Origin: Peronospora farinosa
Taxonomy: Eukaryota; Oomycota; Peronosporomycetes; Peronosporales; Peronosporaceae
Assembly: GCA_947646735.1 (NCBI GenBank)
Contig: CANTFK010000666.1
Coordinates: 124,001-188,000, forward strand
Length of the DNA stretch: 64,000 nt
Reading direction: 5' to 3'
Shown here: positions 20,847 to 30,466 of the stretch, in pieces
Position numbering within the stretch: position 1 is the stretch's first letter
Layout: every line of letters begins with the position of its first letter
Notes under the pieces: model-generated
The model's input: only the letters and a program-made list of their open reading frames with translations
The model's database searches: none
Told to the model about the DNA's origin: nothing
Program-made: the position numbers and the translations under genes

Positions 20847-21093
20847 TGTTGGAAGTTGATGTTGAAGATCGTGAGTTCGATTAGCGCCAGCCGTCAGTCT
20901 GGTCAGAGATAGTCAGTGCAAGATGGTAGTAGACAAGTTGGACAGCAACCATCTGTCGTTGAGACGGTTGGAGCACATACTGTTAGGAGAACGAGTAGCT
21001 AGGAGGCAGACAGAAGAGAGAACTAGTAATAAGCAATACAGAATCTTATTGTTCACCTACCGCTTCCTTCTCGCAACACGCATCTTGCCTATA
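20847..21093 (+). repeat. copia-C LTR4 (247 bp)
   Basis: Left half as in LTR2 and LTR3. The right half has private variants: ACTAGTAATAAGC where the others have ACTAATAAGAAGC, and CCGCTTCC where the others have CCGATTCC. It ends CCTATA and is followed by CCTTT, matching the left flank of the array. Confidence 0.95.
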
Positions 21094-21102
21094 CCTTTTA
21101 CA
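21094..21102 (+). repeat. Last bases of the gypsy-B 5' LTR after the copia-C array
   Basis: CCTTTTACA: target duplication plus the LTR end TTACA. Joined to the left flank it restores an LTR end comparable to that of the 3' LTR near 26017. Confidence 0.6.
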
Positions 21103-21104
21103 CC

Positions 21105-21122
21105 TGTTACCACTTCGTAGTG
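21105..21122 (+). other. gypsy-B primer-binding site
   Basis: TGTTACCACTTCGTAGTG lies two bases after the LTR end. It aligns with the gypsy-F site TGGTAGCACTTTGTAGTC, also two bases after its LTR. The family site implies a tRNA ending AGTGCTACCA, which would fit a U72-A73 end as in initiator tRNA-Met (inference). Confidence 0.5.
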
Positions 21123-21214
21123 CTTCCAAGGAATATTAGCGCTCCGCCGATGCAGGGCGATAGCGGGGGAAGGGTGTTGTCACACGACGACTTTTAGCAT
21201 TTGACCTTTTTGAG

Positions 21215-22640
21215 TTGGAAGCTCTGCGTCGCCTAATAGACTTGGCCTGCATTCTTACCGTTGCTGCAATACTCAAAGATACGCCTGAGTGGCTCCAACG
21301 TGTAGCCAGTCATGACTTCGTCAACCGCGTGCTCGCCAGATTGCGTCGGCAAGCTTCAACTCCCGCAGTTGTCACGGGATGTAACGGGGTGAGCCCGTCA
21401 TATCATTGACACTTATATGAAGTGTCAATAAAAATATCAAAAATACTAATGATATTTGACAATACTTTTGCTTTCTATAATATTGTACCTCAATCTCCTT
21501 GAAGTTGGAGATGCCCTTTCATTGGTTGATATGGGCCATCATATCAACCAACGCGCTGACCAATGACCGATGGACGCGCGCAATGAATGGAGGGCAAGTC
21601 GTCAACATACATAGTTGTAGTTTAATATAGTTAACATAGGTTATAACAGATTACTTTTATTAGGTAGTTAACTATATTAGATACAGTTTTCCTTTCCTCT
21701 ACTTCTAAGCGTTTGTTTAGTTGATTGACTTCCTCTGCTCACGTGTACGTGAAGTAATTGAGGCAACTGCTTTCACTGTCATCAGTGAAGGTAGACTATA
21801 CTGTTATCAGTATAGTCGGAGGGTGCCCCATCACACGGGGTATAACGTCATTAAACTCGACGTTTTGACTTACAGCGACGAGGACTTAAAAAATCTCCTG
21901 CTCAATCGCTGGCTTTGTGAAGTCGACATCGCTGTTCAAGCCCGCCAGCTACCGACGGAGATCACGCGTACCCACTTCTTTCTGTCCAAGTTGACTGAAA
22001 AGATAAAGAGGTGGGCATTGGTAAAGCTTGTTGACAATCCGGGATGCATTCTAGACATGCAGTCTATAAAGGAAGACTTGCGCCTGTTGTTTGAGCCTCC
22101 GCAAGACGAGCACCATCATCGCTCCGCATTCCTTGCGTTGTAGCAGGGTACTCTGTCAATGCTGGACTCCATCCAACGCGCGCGACATCCGAAATCGTGC
22201 AAAGTTGCCGACCCTATCGACATGTGTTCGTCACCGGAATGAATGATGGACATAAGCGTTTTATTTAACGCAAAACCCTTCTGCTTCTCTGGAAGAGGCG
22301 TTCCGCATTGCGTTGCGTATAGACTTCAGTGTCTTGGATTCGCAAGTAGATCACTCGCTTTCCCTACGCGCCGCTCAGGAGCCTGAGCCAATGAATCTCG
22401 ACGCGATCGAGCACGCCACAGGTCATAGGCGTGCTTCAAGTCGTAATTTTGGAAGCCTGCGGCAGCGAAGAACCTGGTCTGCTTCCGCTGTCGTAATACT
22501 GGTCACCGCGCAGCCGTTTGCCGCGCGCCTGCACCAGTGCTCGCTGTCACCGAGTATGACGTCTCCGTCTTCCTCTTCGTGCAGCCAAAAACGGCGAGAA
22601 CCAGTAGGAGCGGGGCGTCCTACTAGACGAGGAAGGAATA
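21215..22640 (+). pseudogene. gypsy-B gag remnant
   Basis: Gag pieces in several frames. First is a helical block ending VNRVLARLRRQASTP (21215-21370). After an AT-rich, hairpin-rich gap comes a block with RTHFFLSKLTEKIKRWA and SIKEDLRLLFEPPQDEH (21880-22140), equivalent to [16 protein letters not shown] in gypsy-F gag. A tail includes PEPMNLDAIEHA (22380-22420), the equivalent of EPMEIDVIE in gypsy-F. There are multiple stops. Confidence 0.6.
21380..21845 (+). repeat. Hairpin-rich AT block inside gypsy-B gag; possible solo LTR
   Basis: Starts TGTAACGGGG, like an LTR, but no clean right end or target duplication was found. It contains several perfect inverted repeats: a 10-bp stem with 5-nt loop (21405-21429), a 12-bp stem with 6-nt loop (21522-21551), a 10-bp stem with 4-nt loop (21794-21817), and shorter ones at CACGT/ACGTG and TTCACTG/CAGTGAA. 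Confidence 0.3.
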
Positions 22641-22682
22641 ACGTTCTTTAGGTTGCGACACGTTCTTCTATCCCCGCTTTGA

Positions 22683-22880
22683 ATTATGTGCAGCTGAATG
22701 CCACCACGTACAGCAATGATCTGCACTTAATTGTGCTAAGTTTTTACGTTGACAGTGCGTCGCGTCCACTCCGCGCTTTGCTGGACTTAGGCGCAACAAA
22801 CAATTATGTCCGCTCCGACAGTCTGTCGATCCTTCCCTTGCGGTTGCGTGTCCGTGAGTCACCTGGGGAGATGCCCTTCA
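22683..22880 (+). pseudogene. gypsy-B protease remnant
   Basis: Reads LRALLDLGATNNYVRSDSL, the gypsy retropepsin active-site region. The usual DSGA or DCGA is DLGA here, so the site is degraded. The reading breaks off at about 22870, where the inverted block begins. Confidence 0.6.
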
Positions 22881-23846
22881 AAAAGGCGTTAATCGCTTCA
22901 ACCTATTCTTGTGGCAACGGCCACTGACGTGTCACAAAATACTTTGACTCAGGTAAGAGATCTATCTCGCGTCGCACACCTCTGTCGGCGGGGGAAGAGC
23001 TGCTAGAATGGTGCCAGGAAAGACATCAGAGAATTCGCGCGCGAGAGAGAGAACTGGGTTCTTCGACGCATCGAGTTCTTTCCACTATTGATCCTCAAAT
23101 TGCTTCTCGCGAGAGGACTTAGGTTCCATTACCTTCTGTTTTTCATTTATTGAAGTGTCAAGGGTTGAACGACTACAAAGAGTTGTTCGATCACTCCCCC
23201 CCTCCAAGGCACGCAGAATCTCCTCCCAGGGAAGCTCTGGGGGATGCGTGAATCCAGACGATTAGCGAGGTGGACTCGCGACTTGCAACGGATGGTTGGA
23301 TGGAACAACACCAGACCTGTTTACGACATTAATGATATGAAGAAGAGGAGTATGCGTGGGAGGGCTCGACGGCATAACGGAACGGTAACGTGCAGGACGC
23401 CGTCTGCGTCGTTGCGCCACAGAAACACGAACCGAATTTTCAACTGGACGTACGGAAGCCAGTGCTACCGCGGAACTCGATAGAGGAGTTTGCCTCGGCG
23501 TCTTATTTTCAACGTGGACTAACACGGGTGTCACTGCACGTTCGTGACGTACCGGGTGCTCCTGATTCAGTACGATAATAAAAGATGTCGCACGCACGGG
23601 AGACGCTGCTTGACCGTGTGACACCCGAAGCCACTGCTGCAGGTTATATTCTTGACTCAGAACCATTGTTCGATTGAGAGGGAGCATATTGCGGAGATTC
23701 ACACCACGCGCGAAGGACCATCGCACACTTCGGGAGTGTGATGAGTGGGATCGGGATCCACGACGGAGCATGCTGCCACGTACTTGTAGATTCATCAAGG
23801 ACGGCAAGGACCGCTTTAAAATCGACGTCACGTGGCTGAACCGCAC
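22880..23846 (-). pseudogene. Inverted protease-to-RT segment inside gypsy-B
   Basis: On the minus strand, opposite to the rest of gypsy-B, this reads in order: a protease-side tail (FKAVLAVLDES near 23810), a linker (PWEEILRALEGG near 23200), LAREFSDVFPGTIL (23040) and RREIDLLPESKYFVTRQWPL (22970), stopping at INAFLKG (22885). The plus strand resumes the RT just downstream of that point, at VRESTSPITSPTYCVKK (about 24030). The missing part of gypsy-B thus lies here backwards. Confidence 0.6.
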
Positions 23847-24019
23847 AATTTAGCTTACCAATGTCGGGTCATGCCGCGCAAGCCACGGCATCCTAAAGAA
23901 ACAGTCAAAGGATCCACTCAAGTCAATAACTTGACATCCATCACTACTGGTAAAGGTATCGTACCGTTAAGGGAACACCACCGAACGTTTACGGTGCGTG
24001 CGAAGCTTGCAGTCTGCAT

Positions 24020-24620
24020 ACTTAACGCGTCGTCAGGCTGTCCGTGTGCGCGAGAGCACATCGCCAATAACGAGTCCCACCTATTGTGTTAAGAAGGCGA
24101 TAGGTGGATGGCGTATTGTTCACGTTTCTAACATACCGAACGATGCTACAATTCCAGCGCATACACCAATTCCACGGAAAGACATGGTTTTGAATACCAT
24201 GTCTGGAATCACGATATTCTCGTCCTTTAAATCTGACGGACGGCTTCAACCAATATTGATGCGTCCTGACGGTGTTCCGCTTAACACCGTCAGCCCGCCT
24301 AGCGGTATGTTGCGAGAGTGGCTTATGATGCCGCAGGGGCTCAACAATGCCCCTGCTACTGGTGTCCCACGTTCTTTGCCCATTTCGCGATTTTTTCGTC
24401 AATCTACCTCGACGATCTCTTCGTTCATAGTCGCGCCACTGAGGGCGATACAGACCTGTACGTACATCCAGGCCACTTACATAAGGTGTTTGAAGCGATG
24501 CGCGAGAACAAACTCTACGCGAACTTGAAGAAATGCATCTTATTTGCCCCTGAGGTTTCCTTGCTGGGCAGCTATGTTAGCGCAATGGGTATCCGCGCTG
24601 ATTCGAAAAAGGTTTAGGCG
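24020..24620 (+). pseudogene. gypsy-B reverse transcriptase remnant
   Basis: Plus-strand gypsy RT in shifting frames: GGWRIVHVSN, DATIPAHTPIPRKDMVLN, GMLREWLMMPQGLNNAPAT, the catalytic block as YLDDLFVHSRA (24405-24440), and MRENKLYANLKKCIL. Two perfect hairpins lie inside it (24180-24204 and 24266-24293). Confidence 0.75.
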
Positions 24621-24835
24621 ATTAGTTTTTGTCCAGTCCCAAAGGATTAGAAGTATCTCTGTCAATGTCTGGGCTTGGTCGAATACCTTCATCAATACGC
24701 AAAGGACTTTGCGCCGTGATTTATCCGCTGTCACAACTGCTGAAGAAGGACTCCATATGGGTATGGCGCCAGGAACACCAGTCTGCATTTGACGAGAATC
24801 AAAACAAGACTCTCGACAGCGCCAATATTAGCGAT

Positions 24836-25670
24836 GCCTAATCATAACATCCCGTTTCATGTTGTCTGCGATGCGAGTGACTTCGCCATAGGATATGCGT
24901 TAATGCAGCATGATGAAAATGGTAACGAACGTGTCGTGAGTTACTAATCTCGGCAGTTAAAACCTGCCGAGCGCAATTACCCAATTCACGAAAGGTATCT
25001 GGTAGCGATGCGTTACGCGCTCGTGAAATTCCGCGTTCTTTTTTTGGAGAGCATACATTCATCATTGACACCGATCATGCGTCCCTACGGACCGTGACTA
25101 AGAGCTGCATCTCAGCCAGCGCATGGACATTTTGCGCTGAGTACAACTTTGTGATACATTACAAGCCTGGATCAACAAAATAACATTATTGCAGATGATT
25201 TACCGCGAATACCCAACTATGATCCTCGCGAAGATACAACGGCTGTGGTCACGACGGACGCCTACGACGATGAAAGCATCGCGTGTGCGATGCTTGGAAT
25301 GAATTACACGGCTGTTTCCGCGGTCAACCCATTGCGTGATGACACCGCGGAGGCGTATTCACGTAATGTGTTATACTCACCGATCATCCGCTACTGTAGC
25401 GAACCCTCATGTGAAGCATTGTGCTCGCTCTCAACTTCCACTCGCGCCCACATTTCGTGGTACTCGCGAAGACTTTCCGCGTATGTTCGCAGATGATTAG
25501 GCACCGCCACAATGGACGGTGCCAGGAGTTGCTCGCCGTCGTTTGTCGTTTTCTTTATCGGAGTGGTTCCAGTGGTGTTGATCGTGGCCATGATTATCTG
25601 CAAACTCCCGATGATGCCGTAGTTTTATTGAGTCGGAAGCATCCCTGTGTTTTGTCGCACCTATAAGTGT
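24836..25670 (+). pseudogene. gypsy-B RNase H remnant; integrase absent
   Basis: Plus-strand words HNIPFHVVCDASDFAIGYAL, then RNYPIHERYLVAMRYALVKFRV, then VIHYKPGSTK. After about 25190 only scattered frames remain up to the 3' LTR. There is no zinc-binding HHCC block and no DDE block, so the integrase has been deleted or has decayed beyond recognition. Confidence 0.65.
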
Positions 25671-25680
25671 GTGCTTTTTT

Positions 25681-26017
25681 TGTAAGGGTGGTGTAAAGGG
25701 GTGTATCGTTGCACAACTATCCTTAGTTAAATCCATATTACATAAGTAGTTATATGCTTCACCCGAGATAGCGGGTGTAGCCATTCGTATCTCTATTCGC
25801 AGGTAAGTGAGAATCAGTCTCATTATCAGCGGATAGGAGAAGAGATGTGTAGTTGAGTGTTCCTTATGCGTTTATAGACCACTCGTACTTAAAATTAAAC
25901 AAATATATAAAAATCAGAGCTGAAAGTAACTTAAGATCGCTAGTTATTGCACGCTCCCATGCGCTTCCTCGTAAGACCTATAGTGTGTGTACGTAACGGA
26001 GCTCTATCCACGTCACA
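25681..26017 (+). repeat. gypsy-B 3' LTR
   Basis: Begins TGTAAGGGTG (with a small insertion relative to the 5' LTR) and ends near CGTCACA. It shares GTATCGTT, CACAACTATCC, GAGAATCAGTCT and the run to GAGCTCTATCC with 5576-5879. The strong divergence indicates an old insertion. Confidence 0.65.
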
Positions 26018-26890
26018 TACGTCATCATGTTCATTACGATAATGAAAGTCAAAAGGTATAATTGACACCATACGACTGCTCATTTCCACAATCCACAAGC
26101 CTCCCTTTGAATCGCTCCAGCGTCCCGTTTATTGGCCATTTAGTCTTAAACACCCAGTTAGAATGCAGCACTTTCTGGCCAGGACTTCGAAGTATGCTCC
26201 TTTTGCCCTAAGCGATTCAATTTTAGAACGCATTGCGTCTAACCACTGCGCATCATCCTCAGACTTTTCTTCTTCTTTGAATATTTTTGGGTCTTCAAAC
26301 AAGCTGAAAATTGCGACTGGCATGTGTCAATCGCCTACGTTTCACGTGATCATGCGCGTTTCAGCTCAGTCCTCCGTGTTGGCAACAACTTTGCTTCCTA
26401 AACGTGTGTTCTTCACATTCTTCCATGTTACGTGTGTCCCGCGCTAAGTCGATCGTTTAGAAGTGTCAATGATCTCCTTCCGCTTCGTGGTAGATTTTTT
26501 TCCTCGACAGCTCCATTCTAATTAGGGATTTAATTACGTAATTGTGCCTACAGCTGATGATTTCCGTCAATGCTCATATATTTTACATTTTTGACGTGCT
26601 AAGTCGTTACAACCAATCCTTCTCGTGGTAAACACACCTTGAACCCTTTCAGATCGTCTTGCTTCTCGACAATCATTTCGACCTCGACGTGTGGATTCCA
26701 TAAATTAGTCGATGATTTGTTTCCCGGATCGCAATACGCCGTTCACGGACACCCAACGTCACAATGATAGCAATGCTGGGCTTCTCACCAGTGAGGACCT
26801 CTATCGGTAGCGCTCGATTCGCATTCGCGCTAATCGGACTTGGTTCAATATATATATGTAGCGTACTGCACTGCGTCACCCGCCGGAGCA
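26018..26890 (-). pseudogene. copia-A pol remnant: integrase tail and start of RT
   Basis: Minus strand: an integrase tail (AGDAVQYAT-like block, then ANANRALPIEVLTGEKPSIA at about 26760-26860), then the RT start (AQWLDAMRSKIESLRAKG at about 26200-26260; SNWVFKTKWPINGTLERFKG near 26110-26160; GNEQSYGVNYT near 26060). Gypsy-B interrupts it at the left. At the right it stops at the truncated gypsy-E LTR; everything 5' of the integrase tail is lost. Confidence 0.7.
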
Positions 26891-27317
26891 AACCGCGCAA
26901 CGAATTTCTATTAGGTACCTCGCTTGCTACAAGCAAAATCATATTCAAATTCTTGTGTACAGTGAAGGGTAGTTAGAAAGTGCAAGACTGGCTTATTTTT
27001 AGCGGAAATAAATAAATTAATATCTACTGATTGGATAGATGTAAAGATCGTATACGCGTTTTTTTAGAAGCGTATCGCGTATCTCTCCGTGTGAGCTTAC
27101 ATTCAAGCTCGCTAATGACGTCCGTCTGAAGCATCACCATGAAGCCTAGTCCCAAGTGGGCGTCATCCCCGTCGAATATGAATTCATCCATGGATATCAC
27201 ATTCACGAGGGTGGGTCACATTGATGTTTCTTACTCCACGTGGATACCGCGTACCCTTCAGACCTCCCCGTTAAGTATCATATACTCAATGATTCGTGTA
27301 ACTATTAGTCTGTTACA
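26890..27317 (-). repeat. gypsy-E 3' LTR, truncated
   Basis: Matches the right-hand gypsy-E LTR from about CGCGCAACGAATT to the end TGTTACA. About 110 bases of the outer end are missing at the junction with copia-A, where both sequences share the word CCGCGCAACGAATT, so the exact breakpoint is blurred. Confidence 0.7.
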
Positions 27318-27334
27318 CCATTCTTCTCTTTTTA
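27318..27334 (-). other. gypsy-E polypurine tract
   Basis: On the minus strand AAAAAGAGAAGAATGG directly precedes the LTR. This fixes the element as minus-strand. Confidence 0.6.
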
Positions 27335-27374
27335 AGACGATTTTTACAATTTTGTAGAACATCGAAATTAAGAA

Positions 27375-28690
27375 GATGCCACCAAAACGTGGTAAGGCTG
27401 TTGGGTCGCCTGAAAAGGCGCCCATGCAGACCAGCACAAAACGTACACGCCGCGATAACTCGCAGCCGTCGTTAAGTGTCTCTGGGACAACGCCAAAATC
27501 TTATGTCACCTTTTAAGCAGAGAACACAAATCCATCTCACTTTTGTGCGAATAAAGACTTGTCTTTCATTGTTGACTACTATGAGAGCACGCCATTGCCA
27601 TCTCTCCAAAGTGTTGATGAGCACATTTCTTTGATGGGACGTTTGTCCATCATTTAAGACATCAATCTTCAGGAAGCTTCCATTCTTCCTGATAGCGAGG
27701 GTCATGCCTCGTCGTCTGCGCTTACGAGCGCAGCGACCACAACTGAGCGAGCTGCTTCGACAGAAACAGCCGCAGCTCAATAGCAGGTCGGTGATTCTAA
27801 ATTGACCGCCTTTGTCAACCCTACGTCTGCAGCCTTGAAAATCCACAATGGGGAGTCAATCTCAGTCGAGGGTGAGCAAAAAGCTCCTTCAACTTCACAT
27901 TCGGCCTCACTAGCACGCCGTCGCGAGTGCTGATACGTGAGTGATGATTTTCCAGCGATGCCACCGCTATCCGAGTGGCCACGCTGGCGTTTAAATTGTG
28001 CGACGCTTTAAAGCGTGCCACTATTGACGCTAATAAGTGTTTTTTAGCGTCTTCCTATCGTGGAAACGGCAGGACAAAGCACTAGGTCGTACTTTCCCTA
28101 TCCCCGTCAAGCTGCATATTAACATAACGAACGACGAATACAAAATTGAATTCCTGCGCCGTGTTAAATCGCATGCAGATACAGTAAAGAACGGGTTGCA
28201 GCAATTCAGCTTCGCTATGACGCGTCCGAGGGCGATATTAGGTGATAACATACCCCCCCCCAACTCCTTTTCGCAACGCTGCCCCTGCTAGTCCATCAGG
28301 CCCTAGCAGAGCGAATGCAGCTGGTGCTTCTGCTCTTAAGCAGCCACCATCGCAAAAACGTTGATACGCAACGCGCCAATCGCTTACCAAGAGTCGAAGC
28401 TTTTCGGGAATCCTATTCATTTGACAAGGAACTGAAGCTTTTGCTTCGCATGGCGGTAGGCCAACAATCTTTAAAAATGAAGCGTGTGTTCCCACCCGAA
28501 TTCACTAGCATAGGTGACACCCGATAGGAGCGGGGATTACGCCTAATCGCGTCTACCTATCCTGCTGTCGTTGTATCGCAGGAGGAGACCGCTGCGCTTA
28601 AGAGGCAGGTGACAGATATCTCAAGTCAAGTCTCGCGACTGATCTCGGATCTGCGCGATGTGAGGGCGAGGGTCGTCAGGGATATGACCG
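27375..28690 (+). pseudogene. Antisense reading frame in gypsy-E 3' region (decayed)
   Basis: Plus strand, opposite to pol, starting 57 bases from the LTR. It opens MPPKRGKAVGSPEKAP and then TKRTRRDNSQ, and stays in one frame with only a few stops (TAA, TAA, TAG, TGA) over roughly 200 codons. It includes a Ser/Thr/Ala-rich block (SSSALTSAATTTERAA). Later frames give KLHINITNDEYKIEFLRRV, a heptad-like coiled coil (EETAALKRQVTDISSQVSRL, then ISDLRDVRARV, about 28580-28680), and an Arg/Ser-rich stretch overlapping the integrase tail. Not recognised as a known domain. The position matches the antisense frame of gypsy-F. Confidence 0.5.
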
Positions 28691-30074
28691 CCTGAAGACC
28701 CGTTTAAACATATTAAAGCGACTGGTGATGAGAGACCCGCGTCAAGCGTGGAGTTCTCCTCGATCACCGAGTCCTCTGTCGTCCGTCTCGTATACAGGAA
28801 GTCGTTCAACTTCCTCGTCGCCTCATCGGCAACGACGCTCGACTCACAGTCGACGTCACCATCGGTCTCGTTAGACTGATGTGGATATGTGATCTCTTCT
28901 GTATCAACATATGTTTCAGACGACCCACGTAAAATACGGGGTGCGTCTTCATATACGGTGGGAGTGTGAGCCTCTCCAACTTCTTCAACCACTGTAAAGG
29001 GCCCAATGAATCGGGGCATAGCTCAGTAGTACCACCAGGTAGTACAGAGATTGCATGTTTAGGTAAGGTAGCAGTACTTAATAGCACTTTGTCCCCCACA
29101 CTAAAGTGTTCATTGTTTTTGCGACCATGCTGGTCCGCATATTGTTTTTGCTTGTCCTGTGCGCTTGCCATCGCGTCACGGACTTTACGTGTGATGGCTA
29201 ATCGCTCATCCACAAATCGCTGAGCTTCGTTCACCATTTTAGAATCCAGCTCGACGATGACGCCTCCAAGAGGTCGTTCATGGGTCGACGCTGTTTATAA
29301 CACTATAGTGTCATCATCAAGGAGCACTGGCATTTCTTGCTGTGCCTCCTCTGTGACACCTATAGGTGTCGTGACCACTGCTAAATTAGCAGTGTCACTA
29401 GGGCAACCTTGGCCCTTTTTGGCATTTGCACCGAGCGAAGTGAGGGGCCCTCCCCCACTAAGACTCGGGATGCGTACAAACGAGACTGGCGTTCGAGGAT
29501 GACGCAGTCTGTTAATGTAAAACGGTGTTTCACCCGTACTAGCGTGAATATTGTTATTAATATCGAGCTACACGAATGGCAATTTCTTGCTCCATTCCTT
29601 AGGAGTCGCTACAGTACGCAACACAACCGTCACGACTCGATTGGCTCGTTCCGTTTGGTTATCGGTCTGGAGATGATCGGCTGTTGGCATGTGGAGTTTT
29701 CAACCTAGCAACTCAAACACATGACGCCAAAAGCCGACGAAAAACGCGGATCCCTGTCCGATACTATGGACTCGGGCATCCCGTGTAGTCGATACACGTG
29801 ATCCAGAAACAAGAGGGCAGCCTCTTTTCCTGATATCTTGGTGCTACTTGGTGCCAAATGCACCATCTTGCTCAGTCTGTCTACAAAGAAAAAGAGCCCT
29901 GTCCTGACTTAATGGCCAGGCGGTAAGCCAAACATGAAGTCCAAACTGACCGACTTCCAACATTCAATTGGAATAGGCAGTGGCTTCAATGGCGCACTGC
30001 TAGAAGTTGCAGGCTTTATGCGCTAACACTCTTCGCAAGAGAAAATATAGTTGGCCACCCACCGAGATAGATAA
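28621..30074 (-). pseudogene. gypsy-E integrase, catalytic core to C-terminus
   Basis: Continues the integrase cut by gypsy-F. Minus-strand words: WVANYIF and SCEEC (second half of the zinc site), KPLPIPIECWKSVSLDFMFG, FFVDRLSKMVHLAP, LDHVYRLHGMPESIVSDRDP, PTADHLQTDNQTERANRVV (core with D and E), then AQRFVDERLAITRKVRDA, VGDKVLLSTATL, PRFIGPFTVVEEVGE and HPVFYVGRLKHM. No chromodomain is visible afterwards. Stops and frameshifts are present. Confidence 0.8.
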
Positions 30075-30389
30075 TGTAACGGGGATAGAACGTACCGTTA
30101 CTAGCTCACACGTGCGCTTGAGGAAGACCCCAGCCCAAGTAAAGTTAACGCTCATTTTTATTTTTACTTTATATCGTACTAATTACGAAGACTTTAGTCG
30201 TAATATATACGACAGTGTCCCCGCCTTTTGGGAATCACTATTTCCAGGTTAATTTATCATTGGTCCATATCGGGACTTTTGGTCCCCAATAATATAATGC
30301 CACGCTCTGCCCGCTATTCGTGCACAGCACCTGCCTACATATGTAATTGTATAATTATTTTAACTATGTGTATAATGTAGCCCATTACA
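30075..30389 (-). repeat. gypsy-F 3' LTR
   Basis: TGTAACGGGG...CCCATTACA on the plus strand, 315 bases. Its inner edge is followed (plus strand) by TCACCCCCTTCTC, which on the minus strand is the polypurine tract GAGAAGGGGGTGA. Confidence 0.9.
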
Positions 30390-30466
30390 TCACCCCCTTC
30401 TCAAACAGCACTCACCAACCGTGAGTGCTGAAATGTCGAAACCCTTCGCTCACAAAAGAACAAGCA

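Larger units (their letters stand above)
5880..21093 (+). mobile_element. copia-C tandem array: four LTRs and three internal regions
   Basis: A 15,214-base head-to-tail array LTR1-int1-LTR2-int2-LTR3-int3-LTR4, with shared LTRs and periods of 4984, 4999 and 4984 bases. Each internal region carries the gag-protease-integrase-RT-RNase H order of Ty1/copia. The whole array, not each unit, is flanked by a short direct repeat: CCTTT at 5876-5880 and at 21094-21098 (four bases if the LTR starts at T5880). The units are nearly identical and share the same inactivating mutations. GC content is clearly higher than in the surrounding elements. Confidence 0.95.
5576..26017 (+). mobile_element. gypsy-B: plus-strand Ty3/gypsy element carrying a nested copia-C array
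   Basis: A decayed gypsy element with two diverged LTRs (5576-5879 plus 21098-21102, and 25681-26017). They share blocks such as GTGAGAATCAGTCT and ATTATCAGC and the ending TTACA or TCACA. Its own sequence totals about 5.2 kb; the rest is the copia-C array. It sits inside copia-A: the minus-strand copia RT reading stops at 26018-26040 and resumes at 5575. Internal order is gag, protease, an inverted block, RT and RNase H; no integrase is visible. No clean target duplication was found (GCCAT at 5571-5575 against GTCAT at 26021-26025 would need a different LTR end). Confidence 0.7.

Noticed and set aside
5880..21093. CRISPR-like or satellite array because of regular repeats
   Set aside because: The repeats are 247-base LTRs around 4.7 kb coding interiors with primer site and polypurine tract; the period is far too long for CRISPR.
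5880..21093. Array as a simple assembly artefact
   Set aside because: Unit-specific variants (15-base block in unit 2, private changes in units 1 and 3) and the hybrid LTR pattern are not expected from duplicated contigs. Long reads would still be the proof.
23262..23846. A 194-codon minus-strand host gene
   Set aside because: Together with its downstream neighbour it reads as the protease-RT linker of a gypsy element lying inverted in gypsy-B.
27375..28690. Start of a separate plus-strand gypsy element with LTR 26890-27317 as its 5' LTR
   Set aside because: The sequence next to that LTR is a polypurine tract in minus orientation, no primer site of the family is present, and the primer site is found at the other LTR (40864-40881). 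Not fully excluded; kept as a test in the findings.
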